Positions 34,648-44,009 of a stretch of DNA of 64,000 bases are shown here, piece by piece (position 1 is the stretch's first letter; each line of letters opens with the position of its first letter). The position numbers and the translations under genes are program-made. This stretch comes from Terriglobia bacterium (lineage in GTDB: Bacteria; Acidobacteriota; Terriglobia; Bryobacterales; Bryobacteraceae), in contig JAIQFE010000029.1 of assembly GCA_020073445.1 (NCBI GenBank), forward strand, positions 1-64,000. Direction: 5' to 3'. Under the pieces are notes generated by a model. That model had not been told where the DNA came from and ran no database searches. It saw only the letters and a program-made list of their open reading frames with translations.

Positions 34648-35184
34648 ATGTTCGTCGACTATTACGAGGTTCTGCAGATCAGCCCCAACGCCGATGTCGA
34701 GACCATCCGCCGGGTCTATCGCATGCAAGCGCAGCGGTTTCACCCCGACAATCTGGATAGCGGCAATGCGGAAGCCTTTCGCAAGATTTCGGCCGCCTAT
34801 GAGGTCCTGAACGATCCCCAACGCCGGGCTGCGTACGATCGCGATCATCGCGAGGCGCGGCGGCGTGCGGCTATTGGAGTTCCCGAGCCTCCTCCGTCCG
34901 GTCCACCGGTCATGGATGAAATGCAGCGGCGGGAGAAAATCCTGAGCCTGCTCTACAGCCGCAGGTTCTCGCATCCCCAGCAGCCGAGCCTCAACCTCCG
35001 CGAACTCGAAGCGCTGTTAAGCACTCCGAGAAGCGATCTCGAATTCAGTCTCTGGTATCTAAAAGAATGTGGATACCTGGTCCGCACGGATAGCGCTCAT
35101 CACACGATCACCCTGAAGGGCGTTCAGTTCGCCGAAGGTCTCAAGACCGGCAGCGCCAGATGGCTGGACGGCGTCCAGGGCTGA
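34648..35184 (+). CDS. J-domain protein with C-terminal winged-helix-like region
   Basis: The 178-residue protein opens with a complete J domain (residues 3-70): [22 protein letters not shown], then the essential HPD tripeptide at 32-34 (FHPDNLD), and [16 protein letters not shown]. The rest, from about residue 90, reads as a small winged helix ([30 protein letters not shown], then a TITLKG wing). It lacks the Gly/Phe, zinc-finger and substrate domains of DnaJ, so it is a specialised co-chaperone that would recruit Hsp70 to a particular partner, perhaps DNA or a regulator. The partner is unknown. Confidence 0.85.
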   Translation: MFVDYYEVLQISPNADVETIRRVYRMQAQRFHPDNLDSGNAEAFRKISAAYEVLNDPQRRAAYDRDHREARRRAAIGVPEPPPSGPPVMDEMQRREKILSLLYSRRFSHPQQPSLNLRELEALLSTPRSDLEFSLWYLKECGYLVRTDSAHHTITLKGVQFAEGLKTGSARWLDGVQG

Positions 35185-35402
35185 CTGCTACTTGGGACCT
35201 TACTTAGGCAACAATCTGGTTGATTCACACGGATCGGCTGCCCCAAATGGGTTGGCGTGACAGGCTGGTGCTCCTTGGCATGTTCGTCGCGCTTTTTCCG
35301 ACACCGATAATAGCTATCGACGCCACGACCGCGCGTGGGAATCGGATAGAAACACGTTGTTCGGTCTCTTATGTTTTGTGTGATATCGGAAGCGCCTGCT
35401 AT

Positions 35403-35428
35403 CAACTAATTACACACAAAATTAGTTG
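35403..35428. terminator. Hairpin at the 3' end of a hypothetical gene
   Basis: CAACTAATT (35403-35411) and AATTAGTTG (35420-35428) form a perfect 9-base stem with an 8-base loop overlapping the stop codon of the minus-strand gene at 35422. It lacks a U-run and is AT-rich, so termination is uncertain. The 237 bases between this gene and the J-domain gene otherwise hold no convincing feature. Confidence 0.3.
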
Positions 35429-36234
35429 ACCACGTCGCACTTGAGCGCGTCGGGAAGCAAATGAGTTGTTCCGTCCGCATTCTTGGCTGTAAGCGCCCGC
35501 AGGCCATATGAAGCCCCCAGCTTGCTGCTCAGGGGAACCCATTTACTCTGATCATCGTCAAACGCGATAGTACCTTTAATCCACTGCCGATTCTCTGGGT
35601 CAGCCGGCCATTGGAACCTGGCAGATCGGAAGTTCCTCTTAATTCCGAGAGTTGTGTAGTTCCCGGTTATGCCCACACATAACTTGATAACCGTAAGCGG
35701 TGGGACGAAATCACTAGGCGGCGACGCGAGGTGTTGCCCATCGGGGAACCCAAGGATCAGCCTGCGATCTTTGTCCATCGAGATAATTTCGGAATCGCAG
35801 TAGTAATTGACTTCCGGTTCAATCGTAACCGCCCCCTTACTGTAACTGAAATCCCTCAAGATGATCGTTTTCCTGTTGGCGTCCATTACATAGGCAAGAT
35901 TGACGTAGCAGTTGAGAGCACTAGTCCTAATCGCGAAGATGCTAGTGTTTCTAACCGTAAACGGGAGAACCCTCGATGATCCGTTTACGGAATCCCGAGC
36001 CTCAATGTCTGGAAGAGACAGCCACGGGTGACGACCCAAGAATAACTCAGCGAACCCAAATAGCGTCGCGAATATCGCAGCAAGAGAAAGGATTATCAGC
36101 ACCGGGTGATTCTGCATTGAACGCAATATCCGTCGGAGCGTTTTTGGCTTTCGTGATTTTCGTTCTTTGGATGGTTGCTCCTCTGCTTTGGGATGTTCAG
36201 GGATAGGCCTGTTGTATGCATCATACAGAGGCAT
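35422..36234 (-). CDS. Hypothetical single-pass membrane protein
   Basis: The 270-residue protein is not recognised. It has a charged cytoplasmic N-terminus (KAEEQPSKERKSRKPKTLRR), one transmembrane helix at about 44-66 (HPVLIILSLAAIFATLFGFAEL) and an extracytoplasmic beta-rich domain of about 190 residues (RVLPFTVRNTSIFAIRTSALN). Four cysteines occur in the outer domain. The gene is visibly poorer in G+C than its neighbours, which hints at recent acquisition. It lies alone between the J-domain gene and the SMP-30-like gene. Confidence 0.65.
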   Translation of the reverse strand: MPLYDAYNRPIPEHPKAEEQPSKERKSRKPKTLRRILRSMQNHPVLIILSLAAIFATLFGFAELFLGRHPWLSLPDIEARDSVNGSSRVLPFTVRNTSIFAIRTSALNCYVNLAYVMDANRKTIILRDFSYSKGAVTIEPEVNYYCDSEIISMDKDRRLILGFPDGQHLASPPSDFVPPLTVIKLCVGITGNYTTLGIKRNFRSARFQWPADPENRQWIKGTIAFDDDQSKWVPLSSKLGASYGLRALTAKNADGTTHLLPDALKCDVVN

Positions 36235-36271
36235 CAGTTTTTGTCCACAGGCCCGTGTAGCTCGTCCAACC

Positions 36272-37357
36272 TTACTTGCCGCGGCCCTTTGGGCCTTGGG
36301 CGATCATCGGGATGGCAATGATCCAGTCCGTATTGCCGGTTCTGGACACTGCGTACAGCGTCTTTCGATCCGGGCCACTGAAAGTCACGGTAATGACAGG
36401 CCGCGGCGTCGGGATCACGCCGAGATATTTACCAGTTGGATCGAAAACCTGGATGCCGTTAGCCTGCGCGGTCACGTAGAGACGCCCGGCGGAGTCGAAG
36501 GTGCTACCGTCGCCACCGCCGCCGGCTTCAAGCTTGGCGAATTCGCGCTGATTGGTGAGCGAGCCGTCCTTCTGGACGTCAAACGACGCCACCGTCGGCC
36601 CGTTGGTGACGTAGAGATGCTTTTCATCGGGGCTTAGAACGATGCCGTTGGTGTTCAGATTCTCACCGTACTTGGTGATTTTGCCGTTCGCGTCCGCATG
36701 ATAAAGGCCGCCCATGGTGAAGTACACTCCGCCCTTGCTGTCGGCAGTCATGTCGTTAAGAATGCCGCCGAGGCAATCCAGAGGATCGCCATTATTCTTG
36801 TTGACCAGGGTCTTGCGCTTCGGTTCCAGCTGCTCGATCGATTGATTGAGCCCCCGGTTCAACACGAACAGATACTTGCCATTCATCGCGACTGAACCTG
36901 AGGTATTCAAGCCGGTGTAGACGGTGGAAACCTTGCCATTCTTATCGAGCTTCACGACATTGCTGTTATCGTTCTGCGCAAGCAGGATGCCGCCGTCCTT
37001 AGTGGCGACGATACCGTCGGCATTGTTGCCTTCCACTTGCCAGACCTCTTTCCACTTCTGACCCGCGGCGATCACGCCAGGAATCGCCGCGCTGGTGACG
37101 TCGTTAGGGCCGGCCGCCGCGGGAGCTGCCGGGCCTTTCGCTTGTCCCTTGGCAGGTCCGCCTTTTGCTGCTCCGCCTCTGCCCGGAGCCGCCGGAGGAG
37201 GAACTTTGCAAGTCTTGATCAGGTCCGGATATTTGGCGTCCTGAGGAGCCTGCACTCCGGGGCCTGTCCGCGGCGCCGCAGGAGCTGGGGCCTGACAAAA
37301 GGCTGCCGACGAGCCGAGCACACCCAAAACAATCGTAGACATCGTGGTCATTTTCAT
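36272..37357 (-). CDS. Secreted SMP-30/gluconolactonase-like beta-propeller protein
   Basis: The product of about 361 residues has a signal peptide (STIVLGVLGSSAAFCQ), a Pro/Ala/Gly/Lys-rich low-complexity linker (GRGGAAKGGPAKGQAKGPAA) and a six-bladed propeller. Blades show the SMP-30 pattern: ADGIVATKDGGILLAQND, NDMTADSKGGVYFTMGG, NGIVLSPDEKHLYVTN and FDSAGRLYVTAQ. Such proteins are calcium-dependent lactonases or related hydrolases. The ATG at 37357 is preferred; a frame start 11 codons earlier would place non-signal residues first. An N-terminal Cys-containing region (LIKTCKVPP) is typical of exported acidobacterial propellers. Substrate is unknown. Confidence 0.8.
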   Translation of the reverse strand: MKMTTMSTIVLGVLGSSAAFCQAPAPAAPRTGPGVQAPQDAKYPDLIKTCKVPPPAAPGRGGAAKGGPAKGQAKGPAAPAAAGPNDVTSAAIPGVIAAGQKWKEVWQVEGNNADGIVATKDGGILLAQNDNSNVVKLDKNGKVSTVYTGLNTSGSVAMNGKYLFVLNRGLNQSIEQLEPKRKTLVNKNNGDPLDCLGGILNDMTADSKGGVYFTMGGLYHADANGKITKYGENLNTNGIVLSPDEKHLYVTNGPTVASFDVQKDGSLTNQREFAKLEAGGGGDGSTFDSAGRLYVTAQANGIQVFDPTGKYLGVIPTPRPVITVTFSGPDRKTLYAVSRTGNTDWIIAIPMIAQGPKGRGK

Positions 37358-37434
37358 AAGGATCGTGGACTCCGCGTTCCAGAATATCAATAACTGAGCC
37401 CCAGACGTAGGCGGGACGGCGCACTGGATAGACT

Positions 37435-39186
37435 GTGGGTGTGGCGCCCGAGTCCAGCATCCATAGGTTTCCGGTCAAGCGGATCGCCGTCACGGTGCCT
37501 CCCGACCATTGGTTCCACGGCATTGCGCGCGCGATGTTCTACATCTACCGCGAGGCGCTGGTGCAGCTCGGGTTTGAAATCTTCGATGTGCCGGTCGACA
37601 CGTTCCTGGTTCCGGACGCCACTCGCATTGCGAACCTGGTTTCGGATCTGAGGGCTTTTCGGCCTGAGCTGGCGTTCGGGCTTCCCAAAGGCAGCTACGC
37701 GCTGATCTGCCGTTTGCCGCCTCGGCGGGATGGCTGGCGACCCAATCTATTCACGGAAGTTCTCGACATCCCGACGATTTGTCTGTGGGATCACGCTCCC
37801 TTGGAGTTAGCCGATCAGTTGCTGGCGCATCCTGAGAATCCATCTGAGTCCGCCGCCGGTGCAATGGAGACATTGCGGCGATCCTTGACAGATCCGCGCC
37901 TCATTCATTGGTCGCCCGATACCGGACAGACGCAGATCATGGAGGAACTCGGATTCCTCCTGCCGGGCCATGTCATCCAGGAGTCACTGCCATCGCTGCC
38001 CGGCTTCCATTCGCCAACATCGAGCGTCAAAGAGGCCAGTGCACCCGGGGTGGCTTTCATCGGCCACTTTTACCAAGAGCCGCCCGTGTATCCAGATGTC
38101 GATCTAGAAATCCTGGCGAATGGAGCGATTCGAGAATGGCTCTTGGACACGAAGCAGCCCCTTTGGTACGTGCTGGCGGGACACCTCGATGGAATGGATC
38201 CCGACCAGCGCAAGCAACTCGGCCTCGATCGGGACCAAACTTATTTCTGGCATTTTGCACACCGGTTGATTCTCCACAGTGCACAGACGGCTCGCCGGCT
38301 AAGCATTCTGGGCTCCGCGGGTGTTCCTGTCGCATGTTACGGCGATTTGAAAACGGACGTCGCGGGCGTTCCCGGGAATCTTACGCCCATCCCCGGCAAC
38401 ATTCCGTTCGGCCCGGATCTCGCCGCCGTGCTGGCGCGGCACACGATCACCATCGACGTCTTCAATCCGGGTTCCGTTCACGGTTACAGCCACAAGCCGA
38501 TGATGGCGTTCGCGGCCGGCGGATTCATGCTGGTGGATCGGAAGCGGGACTTTGTCCACGCGTTCGGCGAGGCGGGAGAAGCGGTTTCCTACGATCGGGA
38601 TGTGAGCGCGAAGATCGGTCGTTTCCTGACGAATCCCGCATACCGTCTCGAAGTAGGAGAAGCAATTCGCCAGACGATCGCCGCGCGGTTCCAGCTGAAA
38701 GATGTCCTGAAGCGGGTCATTGATTTAGCATTACTCCGCGCTGCACCCGCGGCGTCTGCACGACCCCTGGGTCCGCCCGCGCGAATCGTTACGATCAAGA
38801 AGTTGTTGAAGAAGATGCGATGCAGACCCGAATGGTCCCCCGCCAGTGTCGAACACCGGGACGGCATCGCGTTGATTCTTGCGCCGCATCAGTGGGACTA
38901 CGCCGCAGAGATCCATCCAGGGTCGGTGTACGCGATGCGCGAACCGCACCTGCGCCTGAATCTCATCGTTGAAGCAGGCAGGATCGGCGTCGCAGCGCTG
39001 CTCGACGATTCGGGAACGCTGATTGGCGAACAATTTCTGAGCGCCAGCCAAGGGCCAATCGGCATCACCGTTGAATTGCCGCACAAGGGAGTTTCCACTG
39101 TGATTCTGCGCAACGCCGCCGTAAGCGCCAGCCGCGCCCGGGTGCTGGAGGCGAGCCTATGCGATCGAGTGACTCGCCCGGCTTAA
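37435..39186 (+). CDS. CgeB-like glycosyltransferase
   Basis: The 583-residue protein resembles spore-maturation CgeB-type GT-B glycosyltransferases. The N-terminal half has VKRIAVTVPPDHWFHGIARAMFY and a central AFIGHFYQEPPVYPDV. The donor region reads DVFNPGSVHGYSHKPMMAFAAG followed by FMLVDRKRDFVHAFG, where CgeB proteins have N-xR-xFE/AAxGxF. About 130 further C-terminal residues form a beta-rich appendage of unknown role (IHPGSVYAMREPHLRLNLIVE). The start is GTG; the next GTG two codons on is also possible. Its 3' end overlaps that of the convergent HpcH-like gene by 30 bases. It may glycosylate a surface polymer; no acceptor is evident. Confidence 0.75.
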   Translation: MGVAPESSIHRFPVKRIAVTVPPDHWFHGIARAMFYIYREALVQLGFEIFDVPVDTFLVPDATRIANLVSDLRAFRPELAFGLPKGSYALICRLPPRRDGWRPNLFTEVLDIPTICLWDHAPLELADQLLAHPENPSESAAGAMETLRRSLTDPRLIHWSPDTGQTQIMEELGFLLPGHVIQESLPSLPGFHSPTSSVKEASAPGVAFIGHFYQEPPVYPDVDLEILANGAIREWLLDTKQPLWYVLAGHLDGMDPDQRKQLGLDRDQTYFWHFAHRLILHSAQTARRLSILGSAGVPVACYGDLKTDVAGVPGNLTPIPGNIPFGPDLAAVLARHTITIDVFNPGSVHGYSHKPMMAFAAGGFMLVDRKRDFVHAFGEAGEAVSYDRDVSAKIGRFLTNPAYRLEVGEAIRQTIAARFQLKDVLKRVIDLALLRAAPAASARPLGPPARIVTIKKLLKKMRCRPEWSPASVEHRDGIALILAPHQWDYAAEIHPGSVYAMREPHLRLNLIVEAGRIGVAALLDDSGTLIGEQFLSASQGPIGITVELPHKGVSTVILRNAAVSASRARVLEASLCDRVTRPA

Positions 39187-40014
39187 GGCGGGCCGCCACT
39201 GAGCAGCGTGCCGCGACAGCTCCACGCGCGCGCGTTCCAGATCTTCCGCCGGAGAAGAGGCCCATTCACTGAGCCGATTGCGAAGCGCGAGAATCGACGA
39301 CTGGAAATCGCCGGGCGGCAGGGCCGTATTGGCGAAGGAGCGGGCGAGCCACGCCCCGGTCGCACGCAGACGGGGATATTGCGCGTACACCAGATCGGTG
39401 GGAATCGGCTGAGCCGTGTCGCCCACGCGGCCAACTCCACCGATCGACAGAGGAAGCCCCTTCCGCAGCACTTCGCTGGCCAGCATGTCGACCAGGGGGG
39501 ACCCCAGGACCTCGAAGTGATTCGCGACTCCGCATTGGAGATGGAGGTCATTCAGTCCGATCATCACTTCGTCAATTCCGGGAACATCGAGAATCTCGCG
39601 GATGCGAACCACGGCGGGGGCCATCTCCACCAGAACGCTCACGCGGGCCCGGCCGCGGACAGCGCGGACAAAGGTGCCGGCCTCGCCCGCCGAGCGGAAA
39701 TTGGGAAGCATGAGCACTTTCGCGCCGAGTTCCAACACTGTCTCAATCTCCGCCTCGGTTCCGGCATGAATGGGATTGATTCGGACGAACAAATCAGCGC
39801 GACTGAGGCATTTTGAAATCCGCGACAGGTCGTCCCAATTGTGACGCGATAATCGCGCATCCTGGCTGGTCTGGCGCTCGGCTTTTCCCACGTATTCCAG
39901 ATCAATTCCAATGCGATTTACGCCCGCACCATCCGCATGAGCAGCCAACACCGCATCGTCAGTAATTAGCGTCAGACAAAAGTCTTCGCCAAATCGAGTA
40001 GCTTGCTTCTCCAT
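39157..40014 (-). CDS. HpcH/HpaI aldolase/citrate lyase family protein
   Basis: The 285-residue protein has the TIM-barrel pattern of the HpcH/HpaI family: VNRIGIDLEYVGK near the start, RADLFVRINPIHAG, GAKVLMLPNFRSAGEAGTFV and VSVLVEMAPAVVRIREIL, then the metal-proximal segment MIGLNDLHLQ. Relatives cleave or form 2-keto-3-deoxy or acyl-CoA aldols with divalent metal. It begins 3 bases after a frameshifted cupin gene on the same strand, which suggests a former two-gene operon possibly for sugar or amino-sugar modification. Substrate is unknown. Confidence 0.82.
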   Translation of the reverse strand: MEKQATRFGEDFCLTLITDDAVLAAHADGAGVNRIGIDLEYVGKAERQTSQDARLSRHNWDDLSRISKCLSRADLFVRINPIHAGTEAEIETVLELGAKVLMLPNFRSAGEAGTFVRAVRGRARVSVLVEMAPAVVRIREILDVPGIDEVMIGLNDLHLQCGVANHFEVLGSPLVDMLASEVLRKGLPLSIGGVGRVGDTAQPIPTDLVYAQYPRLRATGAWLARSFANTALPPGDFQSSILALRNRLSEWASSPAEDLERARVELSRHAAQWRPALSRASHSIA

Positions 40015-40017
40015 TTA

Positions 40018-40529
40018 TTAAAGAATATCCGGGATCTCAGCCATGCCGGGCGTCACGCGCCAGTTGTCCGGGCGCTCGTAATCATAGAGCCGGTCGATGA
40101 CATTAATGTATCCGGCCGGCTGCCCGCTCTCATTGCGGAGCGCGTGCCAGACCCCCGGCGGAACGATCACCATAACGGGACGTAGAGGCCCATGCGGATG
40201 ATGTCGGTCTCCTGATGGGTGGGCGAGGCCGCCCGATCGTCCCACAGAGCCAGCTTGATGACTCCGCCCACTCCGATGAGATGGTCGGTCTGGCCGGCAT
40301 GCCGATGCCAGTCCGTGACTCCATTGGGGCTGAGCTCGACCCAGTTGATTTGTTGCGGCGCAATGTTGATGCCGTCCCAATCCTTGCGGAATAGTTCCGT
40401 CATCGAGCCGCTACGAGTGAGGACGTTGCCCAGTTCGAGGATCCGGACGCCGTCGATCTTCGGGGGCGCCGCTCGGCGGCCTCCTTGCAACACGCTTTGG
40501 GTGTCCTGTTTTCCCGTGGAGTTCGGCAT
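40018..40529 (-). pseudogene. RmlC-like cupin gene with one frameshift
   Basis: The first 117 or so codons (from ATG 40529) encode a cupin with the metal/ligand histidines in NGVTDWHRHAGQTDHLIG and HQETDIIRMG. The frame then runs into a stop at 40167, but the expected continuation (PLRPVMVIVPPGVWHALRNE, then YDYERPDNWRV) is present in another frame down to 40018. Restoring one base in the GGGCC run near 40187-40193 would join them into a protein of about 170 residues resembling dTDP-4-dehydrorhamnose 3,5-epimerase-type cupins. It is either a real frameshift or a sequencing error. Confidence 0.75.
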
Positions 40530-40609
40530 GAGTCCTCTTTACGACTCTAACGCAGGGCCGGGACCTGATCATAACCAAGCCCAGACGGGAGTGATATGCT
40601 TGCGAGAGT

Positions 40610-41407
40610 ATGAAAAGCCCCCTTTTGCCGGCAGTCTGTGTAAGCTTGGGCTTCGGCGCCTTGTTGATGCTCGCGCAGCTGCCTGCTCCCAACGCCGGCG
40701 GCGTCTCGGCCGGCCACGACATCATGATCGTCAAGGACCTGGACGGCGCCAACAAGTTCTGGAACACGCTCGGCGGCGAACCGGCGCAGCTCGGCACGCT
40801 GAAGCTGACCAAGCTCCCCGGCGTCCTCTATCTGATGCGCAAGGGCGATAACAAAGGCGGCACCGAGGGGTCTTCGGTGGAGTACGTCGGATACAAGGTG
40901 AAAAACCTCAAGGAAACCCTCGCCAAGATGGACGCCGCGGGATTCAAGCCGATGCCCGGTGCCACCAAGAGCCGGGCGTTCCTCCTCACCCCGGATGCCA
41001 TCAAGGTTCGCCTGGTAGAAGACCGCTCCCTCGCAACGCCCGTCGCCGCCGACATGATCCAGATGGACGTGTCGAACGTCAAGGACGCGCAGGCGTGGTA
41101 CGAGAAATGGTTCGGAGCGAAGCTGGTGAAGGACGGCAAGGAGACCTATGCCGATATCCCCGGCCATCGCATCTTATTCGTCGAAGCCAAAGGTCCGGTC
41201 GAACCCACCAGGGGCCGAGCCTTCGACCGCATCGGACTGGAAGTCAAGAATCTCGAAGATCAATGCAAGAAGCTCGACGGCGCGGGGATCAAACTGGACG
41301 GCAAGGGTTACACCAAGGCCAAGGGCATGGATCTGGCGGTGTGCCTGATCACCGATCCGTGGGGCACGTATATAGAGATGAGTGAAGGACTGGCAGCAGT
41401 AAAATAA
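40610..41407 (+). CDS. Secreted protein with two VOC/glyoxalase-fold domains
   Basis: The 265-residue protein has a signal-like N-terminus (VCVSLGFGALLMLAQ) and two vicinal-oxygen-chelate modules. The first runs from HDIMIVKDLDGANKFWNTL, the second from IQMDVSNVKDAQAWYEKWFGA to LITDPWGTYIEMSEG. VOC proteins are dioxygenases, lyases or binding proteins. It lies 18 bases upstream of the cytochrome-PQQ dehydrogenase gene on the same strand, so it probably belongs to that operon. I cannot confirm a complete metal triad, so a binding role is possible. Confidence 0.82.
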   Translation: MKSPLLPAVCVSLGFGALLMLAQLPAPNAGGVSAGHDIMIVKDLDGANKFWNTLGGEPAQLGTLKLTKLPGVLYLMRKGDNKGGTEGSSVEYVGYKVKNLKETLAKMDAAGFKPMPGATKSRAFLLTPDAIKVRLVEDRSLATPVAADMIQMDVSNVKDAQAWYEKWFGAKLVKDGKETYADIPGHRILFVEAKGPVEPTRGRAFDRIGLEVKNLEDQCKKLDGAGIKLDGKGYTKAKGMDLAVCLITDPWGTYIEMSEGLAAVK

Positions 41408-41425
41408 TCGCAAGGAATTCTCCAC

Positions 41426-43315
41426 ATGAAACGCACTCTCCACGTTGCAGCTTTGCTCACGGCCGCCGGCGCCGCGTATTTCGCCTGGACAGGATCCACA
41501 TTTGCGCAAGCTCCGCCGGCGAATCCGCAGGCAAAAGGAAAGCAGCAGGCCAAGGGCGGATCGGCCGGAACGGAATCCGGATGGGCCGCGTTCCAGACGC
41601 GCTGCATGGGCTGCCACGGAAACGCGGCTGTGCCCGCGGCGCAATCGCCCGAGCAGATCCGCCAGATGACACCCGAGCGTATCTATGCTGCGCTGACCAC
41701 AGGCTCAATGAAGACTCAGGGCGACGCGTTGAGCGAAGACCAGCGTCGCATGCTCGCAACGTTCATGTCCGCCCGCCCGCTGGGCAGTCTGGCGGAAGGC
41801 TCGGCCGCGAACATGCCGAATCATTGTGCGTCGAATCCCCCGATGACCGATCCGGCTGCGGGACCAGCGTGGAACGGGTGGGGCGTGGACACAAGCAACG
41901 CGCGATTCCAATCCGCCAAGAACGCGGGTTTGACGGCGGCTCAGGTACCGAATCTGAAGCTCAAGTGGGCGTTCGGCGTTCCTACGGGTTTGTCGGCGTA
42001 TAACCAGCCGACCATTGTTTCGGGTCGCGTGTTTCTCGGCACCGATACCGGCTACGTTTATTCACTGGACGCCAAGACCGGCTGCGTCTACTGGTCGTTC
42101 CAGACCAAGGCGGCGGTTCGCGGCGCGCTGAGCGTGGGACCGGTGAAGGGCAAAGGATCGACCAAGTACGGCGTCTTCTTCGGCGATTTCCGCACATATG
42201 TGTATGGGCTCGACGCGCAGACCGGGCAGCAAATCTGGTCGAGCCGCGCGGACGATCACTTCATCGCGCGCATCACGGCGGCTCCCATCTTCCACGACGG
42301 GAAGGTGTATGTGCCGGTGTCGTCGTCGGAAGAATTTCAGGCGGGGAATCCGGATTACGCATGTTGCACATCGCGCGGCAGCGTGGTCGCATTCGACGCC
42401 AGCAACGGCGAGCGGCTCTGGAAGACCTACGTAATGGACGAGCCTAAACCCACCAGGAAGAACTCGAAAGGCGTGCAGCTTTATGCGCCGGCGGGCGGAT
42501 CGGTATGGAACTCTCCGACCATCGACACCAAGCTCAACGCGATTTATTTCGGCACGGGCGACGCGGAAACCGAGCCTGCGGCGAAGACCAGCGACGCCGT
42601 CATGGCGCTGGACCTCAAGACCGGCAAGGAATTGTGGCACTACCAGATCCAGGAAAACGACGCGTTCATGGGCGGCTGTGGCCCGAATAACAAGTCTGAA
42701 AACTGCCCTGTGAACCCTGGGCCGGATCTGGACATCGGCAATTCGCCGATCCTGAAGACCATGCCGGATGGCAAGAGAATCCTGCTGACGGCGGCGAAGG
42801 ACGGTCGCGTGTTCGCGTTGGATCCTGACAAGAAAGGCGCGCTTTTGTGGATGACCAATGCAGCTCCTCCACCGCCTCCGGGTGCAACTGGATTTGCGCG
42901 TTTGGGCGGCATCGTGTGGGGCGGCGCGGCGGACGATCGCAATGTTTATTACGGCCTCGGCTCGGGCGGCATGTCCGCCCTGAAGCTCACCACGGGCGAA
43001 AAAGTCTGGTACACACCGTTGGCGAAAGATACCCCGCGTGTGAATAACGCCGCGGCCGTCAGCGCGATCCCCGGGGTCGCTTTCGTGGCCGGATCGGATG
43101 GCGTGCTGCACGCTCTTTCCACCACCGACGGCAAAATCATCTGGGAATACAATACGGCACGCGATTTCGATACAGTCAACAAGGTTCCCGCCAAGGGCGG
43201 AGCCATTAATTCCATTGGTCCCACTATCGTGAACGGGATGGTCTTCATAGGGTCCGGTTACGCAGTTAGCGGCGGCAATTTTGGCAACGTCTTACTGGCA
43301 TTTTCACTCGAATAA
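41426..43315 (+). CDS. Cytochrome c-PQQ dehydrogenase (polyvinyl-alcohol-dehydrogenase type)
   Basis: The 629-residue periplasmic protein has a signal peptide, a c-type cytochrome with CMGCH at residues 60-64, and then a PQQ-binding propeller. Recurring propeller motifs are visible (YSLDAKTGCVYWSF, VYGLDAQTGQQIWSS, VVAFDASNGERLWKTY, VMALDLKTGKELWHYQ). This fused order is that of cytochrome polyvinyl alcohol dehydrogenases, which oxidise secondary alcohols and pass electrons through their own haem. The real substrate in this organism is unknown. It overlaps no gene but is followed by the lectin-like gene after 10 bases. It is paralogous to the gene at 44009-45829. Confidence 0.88.
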   Translation: MKRTLHVAALLTAAGAAYFAWTGSTFAQAPPANPQAKGKQQAKGGSAGTESGWAAFQTRCMGCHGNAAVPAAQSPEQIRQMTPERIYAALTTGSMKTQGDALSEDQRRMLATFMSARPLGSLAEGSAANMPNHCASNPPMTDPAAGPAWNGWGVDTSNARFQSAKNAGLTAAQVPNLKLKWAFGVPTGLSAYNQPTIVSGRVFLGTDTGYVYSLDAKTGCVYWSFQTKAAVRGALSVGPVKGKGSTKYGVFFGDFRTYVYGLDAQTGQQIWSSRADDHFIARITAAPIFHDGKVYVPVSSSEEFQAGNPDYACCTSRGSVVAFDASNGERLWKTYVMDEPKPTRKNSKGVQLYAPAGGSVWNSPTIDTKLNAIYFGTGDAETEPAAKTSDAVMALDLKTGKELWHYQIQENDAFMGGCGPNNKSENCPVNPGPDLDIGNSPILKTMPDGKRILLTAAKDGRVFALDPDKKGALLWMTNAAPPPPPGATGFARLGGIVWGGAADDRNVYYGLGSGGMSALKLTTGEKVWYTPLAKDTPRVNNAAAVSAIPGVAFVAGSDGVLHALSTTDGKIIWEYNTARDFDTVNKVPAKGGAINSIGPTIVNGMVFIGSGYAVSGGNFGNVLLAFSLE

Positions 43316-43325
43316 GGAGAACACT

Positions 43326-44009
43326 ATGCGTAACACTCGATTCATTTTGGCCGCGTCCATGTTGCTGAGCGCGTCCATAGCTTTTGGACAGGCGAAAGAC
43401 GGTAAGGGCAAAGCTCCAGCGGCTCCAGCGCCGATGAGTTTCTTTGTCACCAGCGCAGGGTCCGGCAAAGGCGCCGACCTGGGTGGCTTGGCTGGCGCCG
43501 ACCAGCTTTGCCAGATGCGCGCGGCGGCAGTCGGGCGCGGCAACAGCACGTGGCACGCGTATCTCAGCACGCAGGGTGCGGGAGCGGTGAATGCGCGCGA
43601 TCGCATCGGGTCGGGGCCATGGGCCAACGCCAAGGGCCAGGTGATCGCGGCCAACGTCGCCGAACTGCATGGCGATACCCTGGAGATCGCTCGGATGGGG
43701 AACCGCATTACCAAGACCTCGGCGCTTAGCGAAAAAGGCGAGATCCTCAACGGCGTCGGCGATACGCCCAATGAGCATGACATCCTCACCGGATCGCAGC
43801 CCGATGGGCGCGCGTACACGGACGCCGCGGACCACACGTGCAGCAACTGGACCAGCAGCGGCATGGGAACGGCGCAGCTCGGCCACTTCGACCGCATGGG
43901 CGGCGGGAATGCGTCCTGGAACTCGGTTCATCCGAGCCAGGGATGCAGCCAGCAGAACCTGGTCGCGACGGGCGGCGCGGGCAAGCTGTACTGTTTCGCC
44001 ATCAACTAA
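43326..44009 (+). CDS. Secreted DUF1554 lectin-like protein
   Basis: The 227-residue product has a signal peptide (RFILAASMLLSASIAFGQ) and a domain matching DUF1554/C-type-lectin-like proteins: FFVTSAGSGKGADLGGLAGADQLCQ, WHAYLSTQ, ARDRIGSGPWANAKG, and a C-terminal HTCSNWTSSG, GHFDRMGGGNASWNS and LYCFAIN. Cysteines near 60, 184, 207 and 224 could form two disulfides. The ATG at 43326 is chosen for its AAGGAG six bases upstream. It sits between two paralogous quinoprotein genes, and its stop overlaps the start of the second in TAATG. It may bind carbohydrate or assist substrate capture for those enzymes. Confidence 0.82.
   Translation: MRNTRFILAASMLLSASIAFGQAKDGKGKAPAAPAPMSFFVTSAGSGKGADLGGLAGADQLCQMRAAAVGRGNSTWHAYLSTQGAGAVNARDRIGSGPWANAKGQVIAANVAELHGDTLEIARMGNRITKTSALSEKGEILNGVGDTPNEHDILTGSQPDGRAYTDAADHTCSNWTSSGMGTAQLGHFDRMGGGNASWNSVHPSQGCSQQNLVATGGAGKLYCFAIN

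Noticed and set aside
35247-35429. Possible 60-codon plus-strand gene with a hydrophobic stretch (LVLLGMFVALFPTPII)
   Set aside because: It has no ribosome-binding site and no recognised similarity, overlaps the hypothetical gene at its end, and may be chance in an AT-richer gap.
42062-43111. Open frame of 349 codons on the minus strand
   Set aside because: It is the mirror of the cytochrome-PQQ dehydrogenase propeller and has no motif of its own.
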